A stretch of DNA of 13,563 nucleotides from Phycisphaeraceae bacterium. Lineage in GTDB: Bacteria; Planctomycetota; Phycisphaerae; Phycisphaerales; Phycisphaeraceae. The stretch covers positions 1 through 13,563 of the forward strand of contig JAJDCV010000265.1 in the NCBI GenBank assembly GCA_029260675.1, written 5' to 3'. The position numbers and the translations under genes are program-made. The notes beneath the pieces were generated by a model. It ran no database searches. It had not been told where the DNA came from and worked only from the letters and a program-made list of their open reading frames with translations. Positions 1 to 7,078 of this stretch are shown here, in pieces. Positions within the stretch are counted from its first letter, which is position 1, and every line of letters begins with the position of its first letter.

Positions 1-103
1 CGCTGCTGGCCGCGAGCAGACCCGCCTGGGCGGCAGACCCTGCAACCATTACGACGGAAACCGCCAATCCTAAAACGCCTATCCGTGACGTGCGACTAAT
101 CAT
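1..103 (-). CDS. N-terminus of a secreted protein (signal peptide only, cut by window edge)
   Basis: An ATG at 103 opens a frame running off the left edge, giving about 34 residues that begin MISRTSRIGVLGLAVSVV. It has a positively charged n-region (two Arg in the first seven residues), a hydrophobic core of about 15 residues and an AQA-G type signal peptidase I site near residue 27. This is a classical Sec signal peptide. The start is supported by a GGGAG Shine-Dalgarno 8 nt upstream. The gene follows the PEP-CTERM gene on the same strand after a 155-nt gap containing a hairpin, so it may be another PEP-CTERM or surface protein, but the body of the protein is outside the window and nothing more can be said. 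It is too short for routine ORF calling. Confidence 0.72.
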   Translation of the reverse strand, partial: MISRTSRIGVLGLAVSVVMVAGSAAQAGLLAASS

Positions 104-111
104 CCTTCTGT

Positions 112-116
112 CTCCC
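112..116 (-). promoter_or_regulatory. Shine-Dalgarno of the partial secreted gene
   Basis: On the minus strand GGGAG lies 8 nt before the ATG at 103. It fixes the start of the short signal-peptide gene and sits only 1 nt downstream of the hairpin at 118-144, so folding of that hairpin could affect ribosome access. Confidence 0.6.
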
Positions 117-117
117 T

Positions 118-144
118 GATTCAATGAGGCGTGCTCACTGAATC
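118..144 (-). promoter_or_regulatory. 11-bp inverted repeat / hairpin just upstream of the RBS
   Basis: The two 11-nt arms (118-128 and 134-144) are complementary with a single mismatch, and a 5-nt loop separates them. In minus-strand RNA the mismatch becomes a G-U wobble, so the transcript can form an uninterrupted 11-pair stem. No U-run follows on either strand, so it does not look like an intrinsic terminator. Position suggests a 5'-UTR regulatory hairpin, an RNA-stability element, or a DNA operator dyad for the secreted gene at 1-103. Confidence 0.55.
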
Positions 145-258
145 TTCATACCTGAATTCGCCTTCATCCGTACAAGCGGCACCTTCTCATGCCTGCCTTA
201 TTCCTTTCAAATCCTCCGCGGCGTTCAGGACCACCCCCGAAAGACCGGCCACTATCAG

Positions 259-894
259 TTAACCACGCCGCCGCAGCATCACCAGGCTACCGATACCCAT
301 CAGCGCCACAGACGCGGGCTCGGGAATATCTCCGGGCACGGGCAGCGGGATCGCCACCGCGAAAGACCCGCCGTTGACCACGATGCCGAACAACTCGGCC
401 GGGGTGTTCGTGGAGGAGAACGCCAGGCCGATGCTGTTTTCGCCGGCATCAAGACCCGCGAAGTTCCACAGCGCCTGGGTACCTAACGCGAACGTGATCG
501 GGGCTTCACCGACCAGGTCGGTAAATGTGCCGATATTGTCAGCCGCCCCATTGGGGTCGTTGACCGTCAGCGAATGGATCGGGCTAGTCCCTGTCGAAAA
601 CATCTGGAAGGCGTAGGTCAACTCGCCGGCGGTCGGCGTGTAACCCGCAAAGGGGAAGATGCCTGGGCCGAAGACGGTCCAGTCGATTGTCCCGCTGACC
701 CCAACACCGTTATCGAATGCGGTCGTCGCGGTCCAAGCGCCGCCTACACCGGGTCCCGAACCATCGTTAAAGGCTGAGGTGTGAGTGTCGAGCACACCGG
801 CGCTGGCCGATGAACCAAACGACAGACCTCCAATCAAACCCAGCATGAGCGCGCACATCTTTACCGCTTGCGCATAATGACACACACTTCTCAT
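259..894 (-). CDS. PEP-CTERM sorting domain-containing secreted protein
   Basis: This 211-residue protein has an N-terminal signal peptide (hydrophobic core about residues 12-26, likely cleavage after the SASA near residue 32). The C-terminus is a canonical PEP-CTERM signal: IPEPAS at 190-195, a hydrophobic stretch, then LRRR before the end. By family knowledge such proteins are exported and processed by an exosortase, ending up at the cell surface or in extracellular polymer. The middle 155 residues are rich in Gly, Thr, Ala, Phe and Asn, contain no Cys, and look like a beta-sandwich, but I recognise no enzyme domain. A longer reading begins at 936, but the ATG at 894 has an AGGAGA motif 7 nt upstream and puts the signal peptide at the very N-terminus, so I chose it. 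It is unrelated to the hydrogenase operon and separated from it by 460 nt. Confidence 0.88.
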   Translation of the reverse strand: MRSVCHYAQAVKMCALMLGLIGGLSFGSSASAGVLDTHTSAFNDGSGPGVGGAWTATTAFDNGVGVSGTIDWTVFGPGIFPFAGYTPTAGELTYAFQMFSTGTSPIHSLTVNDPNGAADNIGTFTDLVGEAPITFALGTQALWNFAGLDAGENSIGLAFSSTNTPAELFGIVVNGGSFAVAIPLPVPGDIPEPASVALMGIGSLVMLRRRG

Positions 895-901
895 AGATCT
901 T

Positions 902-907
902 TCTCCT
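902..907 (-). promoter_or_regulatory. Shine-Dalgarno that sets the PEP-CTERM protein start
   Basis: AGGAGA on the minus strand, 7 nt before the ATG at 894, inside a purine-rich GAGGAGAGGAG tract. It supports residue 1 at 894 rather than the upstream ATG at 936, which would add 14 Arg-rich residues before the signal peptide. Confidence 0.7.
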
Positions 908-993
908 CTCCTCAAGTTTCGACCGCGGAATGACATGACATTTGAAATGCTGCTGTCGTGTCTCGGCCGGCCCCTGCCTTTCTCCCTTGCGAT

Positions 994-1045
994 CGCAGGC
1001 TCGCAATATCACCCTCAATAATAGCCTTACAGGTACGAGCCTGCG
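994..1045 (-). repeat. Perfect 10-bp inverted repeat in the PEP-CTERM gene leader
   Basis: CGCAGGCTCG at 994-1003 is the exact reverse complement of CGAGCCTGCG at 1036-1045, with 32 nt between. In a minus-strand transcript this gives a GC-rich 10-bp stem with a large loop, about 100 nt upstream of the PEP-CTERM start. The loop contains a further short ACC/GGT pairing option. It does not match a riboswitch class I can recall. It could be a structured leader RNA or a protein-binding dyad. Confidence 0.6.
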
Positions 1046-1061
1046 TGCCCTCTGATACACA

Positions 1062-1090
1062 CTACTACAGAACAACGTCTGTTACGTCAA
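1062..1090 (-). promoter_or_regulatory. Weak candidate promoter for the PEP-CTERM gene
   Basis: On the minus strand TTGACG (1085-1090) resembles a -35 box, followed after 17 nt by TAGTAG (1062-1067), which matches only three of six positions of a -10 box. The elements overlap the repeated words TGTTACGTC and CTACTACAG (plus-strand reading). Correct spacing and AT-rich surroundings are the only support. Confidence 0.25.
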
Positions 1091-1198
1091 GCTTTTTTAT
1101 ATAATTTTCATCCGTTACATCGCCATCACGCCTATAACTGCTGGCTTGCGATTGCCATATAAACTTAATGAGTATAAATTGTTACGTCTCTACTACAG
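1062..1198. repeat. Two pairs of 9-bp direct repeats in swapped order
   Basis: On the plus strand CTACTACAG occurs at 1062-1070 and 1190-1198, and TGTTACGTC at 1080-1088 and 1180-1188. The first cluster has the order CTACTACAG then TGTTACGTC, the second the opposite order. A degenerate third copy, GTTACATC, lies at 1114-1121. The words flank the AT-rich core of the intergenic region and may be regulator-binding sites. Confidence 0.5.
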
Positions 1199-1354
1199 TT
1201 TTCAAACTGATTGCAGACGATGGCTGCATATGGACGCCACCTGACATAGCCGGCCAGCCCTCTGAAGTGGTTTTAGCTGCTCGGGCGGTGGTTGGATCAA
1301 ACCTTATTTAATGCGCGGCGCGAGTGATGATTGATTCTACATTAGCCGGGCGAT

Positions 1355-2344
1355 TCAGTACTCCCAGCTCTGTAAAAGGTGCACGTAGTTGGCACGTTCG
1401 TAGGCGGTCGGGTTGGGGCAGTTCTCCAGGCTCATGCTGCCCTGAAGCTGGCGCAGGGATTCGTACTCGTGGTCGACCAGCCAACGCTCGAGGTCTTCGC
1501 GTACGGTGAGCAGATGTTCTGGTCCGTGTTCGAGCAGGGCCGAGACCATCTGCACCGCGTGGGCGCCGGCCATCACGGACTTCACGACGTCGATCTCGCT
1601 ATGCACCCCGCCGGTCACCGCCAGCGACGCCTCCACCCGGCAGGACAGAATCGCCAGCCAGCGTATCCGAAGCAGCAGCTCCGACGGCGAGGACAGGTTG
1701 ACCCGCGTCACCTCCAGCTCCTCGACGTCGATGTCCGGCTGATAGAACCGGTTGAAGATAACCAGGGCGTCCGCCCCGGCCTCAACAAGCCGACCCGTGA
1801 AATCGACCAGCGACGTATAAAACGGTGAGAGCTTGACCGCTACCGGCAATCGGGTCGACCCTTTGACCGTGCGGACCATTTCCACGGCACGGTCTTCCAG
1901 GATTCGGCCGGTCTCCCCGGGGTCCATCGCGATGTAGTAGATGTTCAGCTCCAACGCATCAGCGCCGGCCTGCTCGATGAGCTGGGCGTACTCCAGCCAC
2001 CGCCCGCCGCTCATCCCATTCAACGAAGCGATCACCGGCAGGTCGGTGCAGCTCTTGATCGCCTGGACCTTGTCGAGGTACCCGTCGGGCCCGAGCTTGA
2101 ATTCATCGTTGCGTGGGAAGTAATCAAGCGCCTCTGCGAAAGAGTCGGTCTGGGACACCATGCTGTCGTGCGTCGCAAGCTGCTCGCGCAGCACCTGCTC
2201 TTCAAACAGGGAAGGCATCACGATCGCCGCGGCGCCGGCGTCTTCCAGACGCCTGACCGCGCCCATGTCATAAGCCAGCGGCGAAGCGCCTGGCATCAAT
2301 GGGTGTGGCAATTCCAGCCCCATGTAATTGGTTGTGAGATCCAT
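1355..2344 (-). CDS. Dihydroorotate dehydrogenase-like flavoprotein lacking the catalytic cysteine
   Basis: This 329-residue TIM-barrel protein resembles class 1 dihydroorotate dehydrogenase. FMN-site motifs are present: an ASLNG segment (106-110), AVKLSPFY (169-176), a VIFNRF segment (195-200) and a phosphate-binding TGGV followed by AGAHAVQMVSALL (244-270). The catalytic loop that in class 1 enzymes reads roughly NxSCPN is here LNIYYIAMDP (133-142), so the active-site Cys and the following Pro-Asn are gone. By family knowledge this matches the DHOD-like subgroup thought to bind FMN but lack orotate-forming residues. The gene starts 12 nt after the nifJ stop, with AAGGGA as its ribosome site, and is the last gene of the operon. 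A role linked to PFOR (redox partner, accessory or assembly factor) is inferred only from position. A pyrD role in pyrimidine synthesis is unlikely. Confidence 0.9.
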   Translation of the reverse strand: MDLTTNYMGLELPHPLMPGASPLAYDMGAVRRLEDAGAAAIVMPSLFEEQVLREQLATHDSMVSQTDSFAEALDYFPRNDEFKLGPDGYLDKVQAIKSCTDLPVIASLNGMSGGRWLEYAQLIEQAGADALELNIYYIAMDPGETGRILEDRAVEMVRTVKGSTRLPVAVKLSPFYTSLVDFTGRLVEAGADALVIFNRFYQPDIDVEELEVTRVNLSSPSELLLRIRWLAILSCRVEASLAVTGGVHSEIDVVKSVMAGAHAVQMVSALLEHGPEHLLTVREDLERWLVDHEYESLRQLQGSMSLENCPNPTAYERANYVHLLQSWEY

Positions 2345-2356
2345 GTGCTGTTTCCC

Positions 2357-5300
2357 TTATCGTGACGCCGCGGGGTGCGCGGGCTTTGGCTTCTCGGTCG
2401 GGTCGTGTTTCTTAGACTCCTCTAATCCCATCGCCGCCAGGTGCCGGTATAGCTCCACCCGCTGCAAGGCGTGGTGCTGCGCGGCCTTGGAGAGGTAGCG
2501 GAAACGGTCGGGGTCGATCTTCTCGACCATGCGGAACCGGGTCTCCTGGCTCATGTATTCCGAGACCGGGATCGTCGGCGGCTTGCTGTCCAGTTGCAGG
2601 GCCGGCAACCCCTGCGCCGCCCGCCGCGGATCGAACCGGTACAACGGCCAGATGCCGCAGGCCACGGCCCGCTTTTGCTGCTCCAGCCCGTGCGACAGGT
2701 CGTACCCGTGTGCGATGCAGTGGCTGTACGCGATGATCAGGGACGGCCCGTTGTATGAACACGCCTCCTGCAACACCTTGACGGTATGGTTGTCGTTAGC
2801 ACCCATCGCGATGCTGGCGACGTACACGTGCCCGTAGCTCATCGCCATCAGACCCAGGTCTTTCTTGTGTGTGCTCTTGCCCGCGGCGGCGAACTTGGCG
2901 GCGGCACCCAGCGGGGTGGCCTTGGACTGCTGCCCGCCGGTGTTCGAGTAGACCTCGGTATCCAGCACCAACACATTGATATCACGCCGTAAAGACAGGA
3001 CGTGGTCAAGCCCGCCGTAGCCGATGTCGTAGGCCCATCCGTCTCCACCGAGCAACCAGACCGCCTTCTTCACAAGGTAATCGGCCAGATCGCTGAGCCG
3101 GCTCGCCGGTGCCGAACCGATCTTGCTAAGCGCCTCGCGCAACTGGACGACCCGGGCCCGCTGCTCTTGGATGCCGGCGTGATCGTCGTGGGTTGCACTT
3201 AATAGATCGCGGATCAGCCCCGCATCCAGTTGCGGGCCGAGTTCGGTAAGCAGGTCGTGTGCCTGGCGTATGTGCTGGTCGATCGCGATGCGGTGACCCA
3301 GGCCGTATTCGGCGTTGTCCTCGAACAGGGAGTTGCTCCACGCCGGGCCCCGGCCCTCGTCGTTGGTGCAGTACGGCGTGGTAGGCAGATTCCCCCCGTA
3401 AATCGAGGAACACCCGGTCGCGTTGGCGATCAGCAGGCGGTCGCCGTAGAGCTGGGTCAGCAGCTTGATGTAAGGCGTCTCACCGCAGCCGGCGCAGGCA
3501 CCGGAATACTCGAACATCGGCAGGAGGAACTGCGATCCCTTCACGTCCAGGCGCTTGATCCGCTCGGGATCGGGGTCCGGGATCTTCATAAAGAAGTCGT
3601 AATCGGCTCGCTCACGCATGCGGGTTTCATGGCCGTCACGCCCGGCCATATTGATGGCCTTGCGTTTGGGCACGGCCTTGTTCTTCGCGGGGCAGACCGT
3701 CACGCATAACGTACAGCCGGTGCAGTCCTCCGTCGCGACCTGCAGGGTGTACTTCAGACCCTTGAATTCGGGGGCCTTGTAATCCTGTGACTTAAACGTG
3801 TCGGGTGCGCCCTTAAGCTCGTCGGGCTCGTAGACCTTGGGGCGGATCGCGGCGTGCGGGCAGACGACCGCGCACTTGTTGCACTGGATGCACACATCGG
3901 GGTCCCACACGGGGACGCTCGGGGCGATGTTGCGCTTCTCGTAGCGTGTGGTACCCGTCGGCCAGGTGCCGTCCGGTGGGAACGCGCTGACCGGCAGGCC
4001 GTCGCCGTGACCGGCCATCATCGCCGTGGTCACACGGGAGACGAAATCAGGTACCTCGTCCGGCACCATCGGCAGGCGCTCCAGCGTCGATGTGACCGAG
4101 TCCGGGACCGTCACCTCGTGCAGATTCTCAAGCGACTGATCGACCGCGTCGAAGTTCCGCCGGACGACTTCTTCACCCCGTTTGGCGTAGGTCTTCTCGA
4201 TCGCCTTCTTGATCTTGGCGATCGCTTCGTCGCGCGGGAGCACGCCCGAGATCGCGAAGAAGCAGGTCTGCATCACCGTGTTGATCCGACGACCCATCCC
4301 GGCTTTCTGCGCCACGGCGTACCCGTCGATCACATAAAACTTCAGCCCCTTCTGGATGATCTGCTCCTGCACCGTGGCCGGTAGGTGGTCCCAGATTTCA
4401 TCGGGGCCGTACGGCGCGTTGAGAAGGAACACCGCCTCGGGTTCGGCCTGCGCTAAAACATCAACGGTGTCTAAAAGCGTGAACAGGTGGCAGGCGATAA
4501 AACCCGCTTGTTGGATCAGGTACGCGGCCCGGATCGGCTCGGGGCCGAATCGCAGGTGCGAAACCGTCATCGCCCCTGACTTCTTCGAGTCGTAGACGAA
4601 GTAACCCTGCGCGTAGAAGTCGGTTGACTCGCCGATGATCTTGATCGTGTTCTTGTTCGCCCCGACCGTGCCGTCGGCACCCATCCCGTAAAACATGGCG
4701 CGGGTGACACCCTTGGGTACAGCGACAACAACGTCCTCATCGACCGGCAACGACAGGTGGGTCACATCGTCGGTGATCCCGACGGTGAAGTGGTTGCGGG
4801 GATTGTCGGAGGCCAAGTTGTCCAGCACCGCCTTGACGTGGGCGGGGGTGAATTCCTTGGAAGACAACCCGTAACGCCCGCCGACGATCGCGGGGAACGG
4901 GTCACGCTTGGAATCGTAATCGGCGGCGACGACGTCCAGGTACAGCGGCTCGCCGATCGCCCCGGGCTCCTTCGTCCGGTCCAGCACGGCGACCCGCTTG
5001 GCGGTGTGGGGCATCGCGGCGATGAAGTGCTCGACCGAGAAGGGCCGGTACAGCCGGACCTTGATCAGGCCGACCTTCTCGCCGAGGTGCACCAGTTCAC
5101 TGATTGTCTTGTGCGCCGTCTCGGCACCGGAACCCATCATCACGATGACCAGTTCGGCCTTGGGGTGCCCGACGTAGTCGAACAGGTGGTATTGCCGGCC
5201 GGTCATCTCCGCGAAGCGGTCCATCTGCTCCTGCACGGTCTGTGGGCAGACGTTGTAGAACGGGTTACAGGCCTCGCGGGCCTGGAAGAAGGTGTCGGGG

Positions 5301-5965
5301 TTCTGGGCCGTGCCACGGATCTTCGGCGCGTCGGGGGTCAGGGCCCGTTCGCGGTGTGCGGCGATCCATTCGGACTTGATCAGTTTACGCAGCACGTCAT
5401 CGGACAGTGGGTGGATCTTGGCGACTTCATGTGAAGTCCGGAACCCGTCGAAGAAATGCAGCATCGGGATGCGGCTGGCCAGGGTCGATGCCTGGGCGAT
5501 CGCGGCGTGGTCCTGCGCCTCCTGCACCGAGCCGGACGCCAGCATCGAGAACCCGGTCTGCCGGCAGGCCATGACATCGGAGTGGTCCCCGAAGATCGAC
5601 AGCGCGTGGGTCGCCACGGTCCGCGCGGCGACGTGCATGCAGAACGGCGTGAGCTCGCCTGCGATCTTAAACATGTTGGGGATCATCAGCAGCAGGCCCT
5701 GCGACGCGGTGAACGTCGTCGCCAGGCTCCCGGCCTGGAGCGCCCCGTGGATCGCGCCGATCGCTCCACCTTCGGATTGCATCTCGACCACACTGGGGAC
5801 CGAGCCCCAGAGGTTCTCCTGCCCGTGGACCGCCCAATCGTCGGCGAGTTCGCCCATGACCGAGGAGGGCGTGATCGGGTAGATCGCCGCCACCTCGTTG
5901 AGCCGGTACGCGACCCGCGCCACCGCCTCGTTCCCGTCCACTGTAATCATGCTGTCAGCGGGCAT
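2357..5965 (-). CDS. nifJ: Pyruvate:ferredoxin (flavodoxin) oxidoreductase, single-chain
   Basis: This 1202-residue enzyme oxidises pyruvate with CoA to acetyl-CoA and CO2, reducing ferredoxin or flavodoxin; the reaction is reversible. The full domain set is visible. The N-terminal pyruvate/TPP domain has YPITPSS (29-35). The gamma-type and EKR regions lie in the middle. Two [4Fe-4S] clusters are held by C692/C695/C698/C702 and C748/C751/C754/C758. The proximal cluster uses C824/C827 (CAGCGETPY), C852 (GCSSIYGG) and C1069. The TPP/Mg motif GDGWAYDIGYGG is at about 974-985. Length fits the homodimeric one-chain family. It ends soon after the C-terminal TPP domain with a polar Lys/Pro-rich tail, so the longer C-terminal domain that shields the clusters in the Desulfovibrio africanus enzyme seems absent. 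AAGGAGG lies 6 nt before the ATG, which overlaps the hypB stop by 1 nt. Co-transcription with a hydrogenase suggests a fermentative role. Confidence 0.97.
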   Translation of the reverse strand: MPADSMITVDGNEAVARVAYRLNEVAAIYPITPSSVMGELADDWAVHGQENLWGSVPSVVEMQSEGGAIGAIHGALQAGSLATTFTASQGLLLMIPNMFKIAGELTPFCMHVAARTVATHALSIFGDHSDVMACRQTGFSMLASGSVQEAQDHAAIAQASTLASRIPMLHFFDGFRTSHEVAKIHPLSDDVLRKLIKSEWIAAHRERALTPDAPKIRGTAQNPDTFFQAREACNPFYNVCPQTVQEQMDRFAEMTGRQYHLFDYVGHPKAELVIVMMGSGAETAHKTISELVHLGEKVGLIKVRLYRPFSVEHFIAAMPHTAKRVAVLDRTKEPGAIGEPLYLDVVAADYDSKRDPFPAIVGGRYGLSSKEFTPAHVKAVLDNLASDNPRNHFTVGITDDVTHLSLPVDEDVVVAVPKGVTRAMFYGMGADGTVGANKNTIKIIGESTDFYAQGYFVYDSKKSGAMTVSHLRFGPEPIRAAYLIQQAGFIACHLFTLLDTVDVLAQAEPEAVFLLNAPYGPDEIWDHLPATVQEQIIQKGLKFYVIDGYAVAQKAGMGRRINTVMQTCFFAISGVLPRDEAIAKIKKAIEKTYAKRGEEVVRRNFDAVDQSLENLHEVTVPDSVTSTLERLPMVPDEVPDFVSRVTTAMMAGHGDGLPVSAFPPDGTWPTGTTRYEKRNIAPSVPVWDPDVCIQCNKCAVVCPHAAIRPKVYEPDELKGAPDTFKSQDYKAPEFKGLKYTLQVATEDCTGCTLCVTVCPAKNKAVPKRKAINMAGRDGHETRMRERADYDFFMKIPDPDPERIKRLDVKGSQFLLPMFEYSGACAGCGETPYIKLLTQLYGDRLLIANATGCSSIYGGNLPTTPYCTNDEGRGPAWSNSLFEDNAEYGLGHRIAIDQHIRQAHDLLTELGPQLDAGLIRDLLSATHDDHAGIQEQRARVVQLREALSKIGSAPASRLSDLADYLVKKAVWLLGGDGWAYDIGYGGLDHVLSLRRDINVLVLDTEVYSNTGGQQSKATPLGAAAKFAAAGKSTHKKDLGLMAMSYGHVYVASIAMGANDNHTVKVLQEACSYNGPSLIIAYSHCIAHGYDLSHGLEQQKRAVACGIWPLYRFDPRRAAQGLPALQLDSKPPTIPVSEYMSQETRFRMVEKIDPDRFRYLSKAAQHHALQRVELYRHLAAMGLEESKKHDPTEKPKPAHPAASR

Positions 5966-6672
5966 CAGATGCCTCCTTGGATAAGCGGTGTCGGCTCGGG
6001 CGATCCATTGCCCGTTTGTGCCTGCGCTTTTGCGGTCTTAGATATTAACCAATCCAGCCAGGGGTCCACCCGGCTCTCGGTGACCGAGAGCTCCATTATG
6101 GCTACATCCGGGTTCAGCTTCTCGACGTCATCACGGAACGTGACCGGGTGGAACCGGACGTGTTGAAGCAGGTCGGTCTTATTCAGAATCAGCAGGTCGG
6201 CGGCACGGACCAGGTGCGGGTGCTTGGCGGCTTTGTCGTCGCCCTGGCAGACGCTGAACATCCCGACCTTGGCGTCCTGCCCCAGGTCGAAGCCGACCGG
6301 GCAGATCAGGTTCCCCACGTTCTCGATGATCAACAGGTCCAACCCGGTCAGGTCGATTTCGTCTAGCGCGTGGCGGACCTGGTTGGCGTCGAGGTGGCAG
6401 CCCTTGCCGGTGTTGATCTGGACAACCTTGGCGCCGCAGGCCTGGATACGCTTTGCGTCACGGTCGGTCGCCAGGTCCCCGGCGATGATGCCGATTTGGA
6501 TACGCCCGTGAAGCCGGCGGAGCGTCGTCTCGAGAAGCGATGTCTTGCCGCAGCCCGGTGAGCCGATCAGGTCGATCCAGAACACACCGGCGTCACGCAG
6601 CCGTTGACGGTTCATCGCGGCGATCTCGTCGTTGTGCTTCAGCACGTTCTGGACGATCCTGATTTCAGACAC
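5965..6672 (-). CDS. hypB: Hydrogenase nickel incorporation GTPase HypB
   Basis: HypB is a GTPase that works with HypA to insert nickel into the hydrogenase large subunit in the cytoplasm. The 235-residue protein has Walker A GSPGCGKT (37-44), GDLATDRDA (65-73), the metal-site pair C92-H93 in GKGCHLDA, ENVGNLICP (117-125) carrying the third metal ligand C124, and the guanine-specificity motif NKTD (164-167). The N-terminus lacks both the His-rich nickel-storage stretch and the CxxCGC high-affinity site found in some HypBs, so it is the minimal type. The start is a GTG at 6672 with AAGGAG 7 nt upstream; it overlaps the end of hypA by 8 nt. The last 25 residues are a loosely ordered Gly/Pro/Gln tail. 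Its TGA shares one base with the nifJ ATG. Confidence 0.97.
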   Translation of the reverse strand: MSEIRIVQNVLKHNDEIAAMNRQRLRDAGVFWIDLIGSPGCGKTSLLETTLRRLHGRIQIGIIAGDLATDRDAKRIQACGAKVVQINTGKGCHLDANQVRHALDEIDLTGLDLLIIENVGNLICPVGFDLGQDAKVGMFSVCQGDDKAAKHPHLVRAADLLILNKTDLLQHVRFHPVTFRDDVEKLNPDVAIMELSVTESRVDPWLDWLISKTAKAQAQTGNGSPEPTPLIQGGI

Positions 6673-7078
6673 GGTGAATCTCCTTGGAGGCCTGGCCCGG
6701 TTTCACGGAGCGGGGGGCATCGGCGGGAGCTGAGTATGTCGATGTTTCGTCTACTTCGATCGATACCAGCGTCAGCTCATCGCCCCCGACCGGGTCGACC
6801 CGGCACGAGCCACAGGTACACGGGTCAGACCAGTTCTCGCTGGACCAACCCCGGCCACACTCCCGGCATCGTAATTCCCAGGGGACACGCACCAGCGATA
6901 GCTGGGTCCCCTCAAACACGGTGTCATCGGTGGCGGCACGCCAGGCGAGTTGCATGGACCCCGGATCGATCGCCTGGAGCGGGCCGACACGCACGTGAAC
7001 CGACTTCACCACCATCCCCTCGGCGGCGTGGTCACGGACCAACCCCACCAGCGACCTGGCAATCGATAGCTCATGCAT
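6665..7078 (-). CDS. hypA: Hydrogenase nickel metallochaperone HypA
   Basis: HypA binds nickel through its N-terminal Met-His-Glu and passes it to the NiFe site with HypB. Here the protein begins MHELSIARSL, so the Ni-binding N-terminus is intact. The structural zinc site is formed by C71-x2-C74 and C89-x2-C92, with an additional C87 in the run PCTCGSC. The core ends near residue 112. Residues 113-137 form a polar Ser/Pro/Ala tail making it about 20 residues longer than usual HypA. The start overlaps the protease stop by 8 nt and the stop overlaps hypB by 8 nt, so hypA and hypB are tightly coupled and follow directly after the protease that acts on the nickel-loaded large subunit. Confidence 0.96.
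   Translation of the reverse strand: MHELSIARSLVGLVRDHAAEGMVVKSVHVRVGPLQAIDPGSMQLAWRAATDDTVFEGTQLSLVRVPWELRCRECGRGWSSENWSDPCTCGSCRVDPVGGDELTLVSIEVDETSTYSAPADAPRSVKPGQASKEIHRV

Larger units (their letters stand above)
895..1354. other. Non-coding intergenic region between the DHODH-like gene and the PEP-CTERM gene
   Basis: These 460 nt contain no convincing gene; the only open frame in its left half is a frame-shifted extension overlapping the PEP-CTERM gene. The centre (about 1081-1200) is markedly AT-rich compared with the flanking genes, as expected for a promoter region of the PEP-CTERM gene. It holds the inverted repeat at 994-1045 and the 9-bp repeat pairs at 1062-1088 and 1180-1198. 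A minus-strand TATACT at 1171-1176 is a possible -10 box without a good -35. No stem followed by a U-run was found after the DHODH-like stop codon, so the operon's terminator is either rho-dependent or not recognisable by eye. Confidence 0.6.

Noticed and set aside
1033..1054. Possible sigma-54 (-24/-12) promoter, since PEP-CTERM genes can be RpoN-dependent
   Set aside because: A GGGCACG resembling the -24 half is present on the minus strand, but the matching position lacks the TTGC -12 half (it reads CTCG).
767..1075. 102-residue minus-strand open frame upstream of and overlapping the PEP-CTERM gene
   Set aside because: It is out of frame with the signal peptide, highly Arg/Cys-rich and has no ribosome site or known motif.
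1200..1354. Intrinsic terminator after the DHODH-like gene
   Set aside because: Only short GC palindromes are present and none is followed by a U-run in the minus-strand direction.
1355..2344. Biosynthetic pyrD
   Set aside because: The catalytic Cys loop is missing and the gene is embedded in an energy-metabolism operon with no other pyrimidine gene.
4757..5882. Overlapping plus-strand open frames of 225 and 196 residues opposite nifJ
   Set aside because: Composition is that of antisense GC-rich coding sequence and no family motif is visible; nifJ is intact on the other strand.
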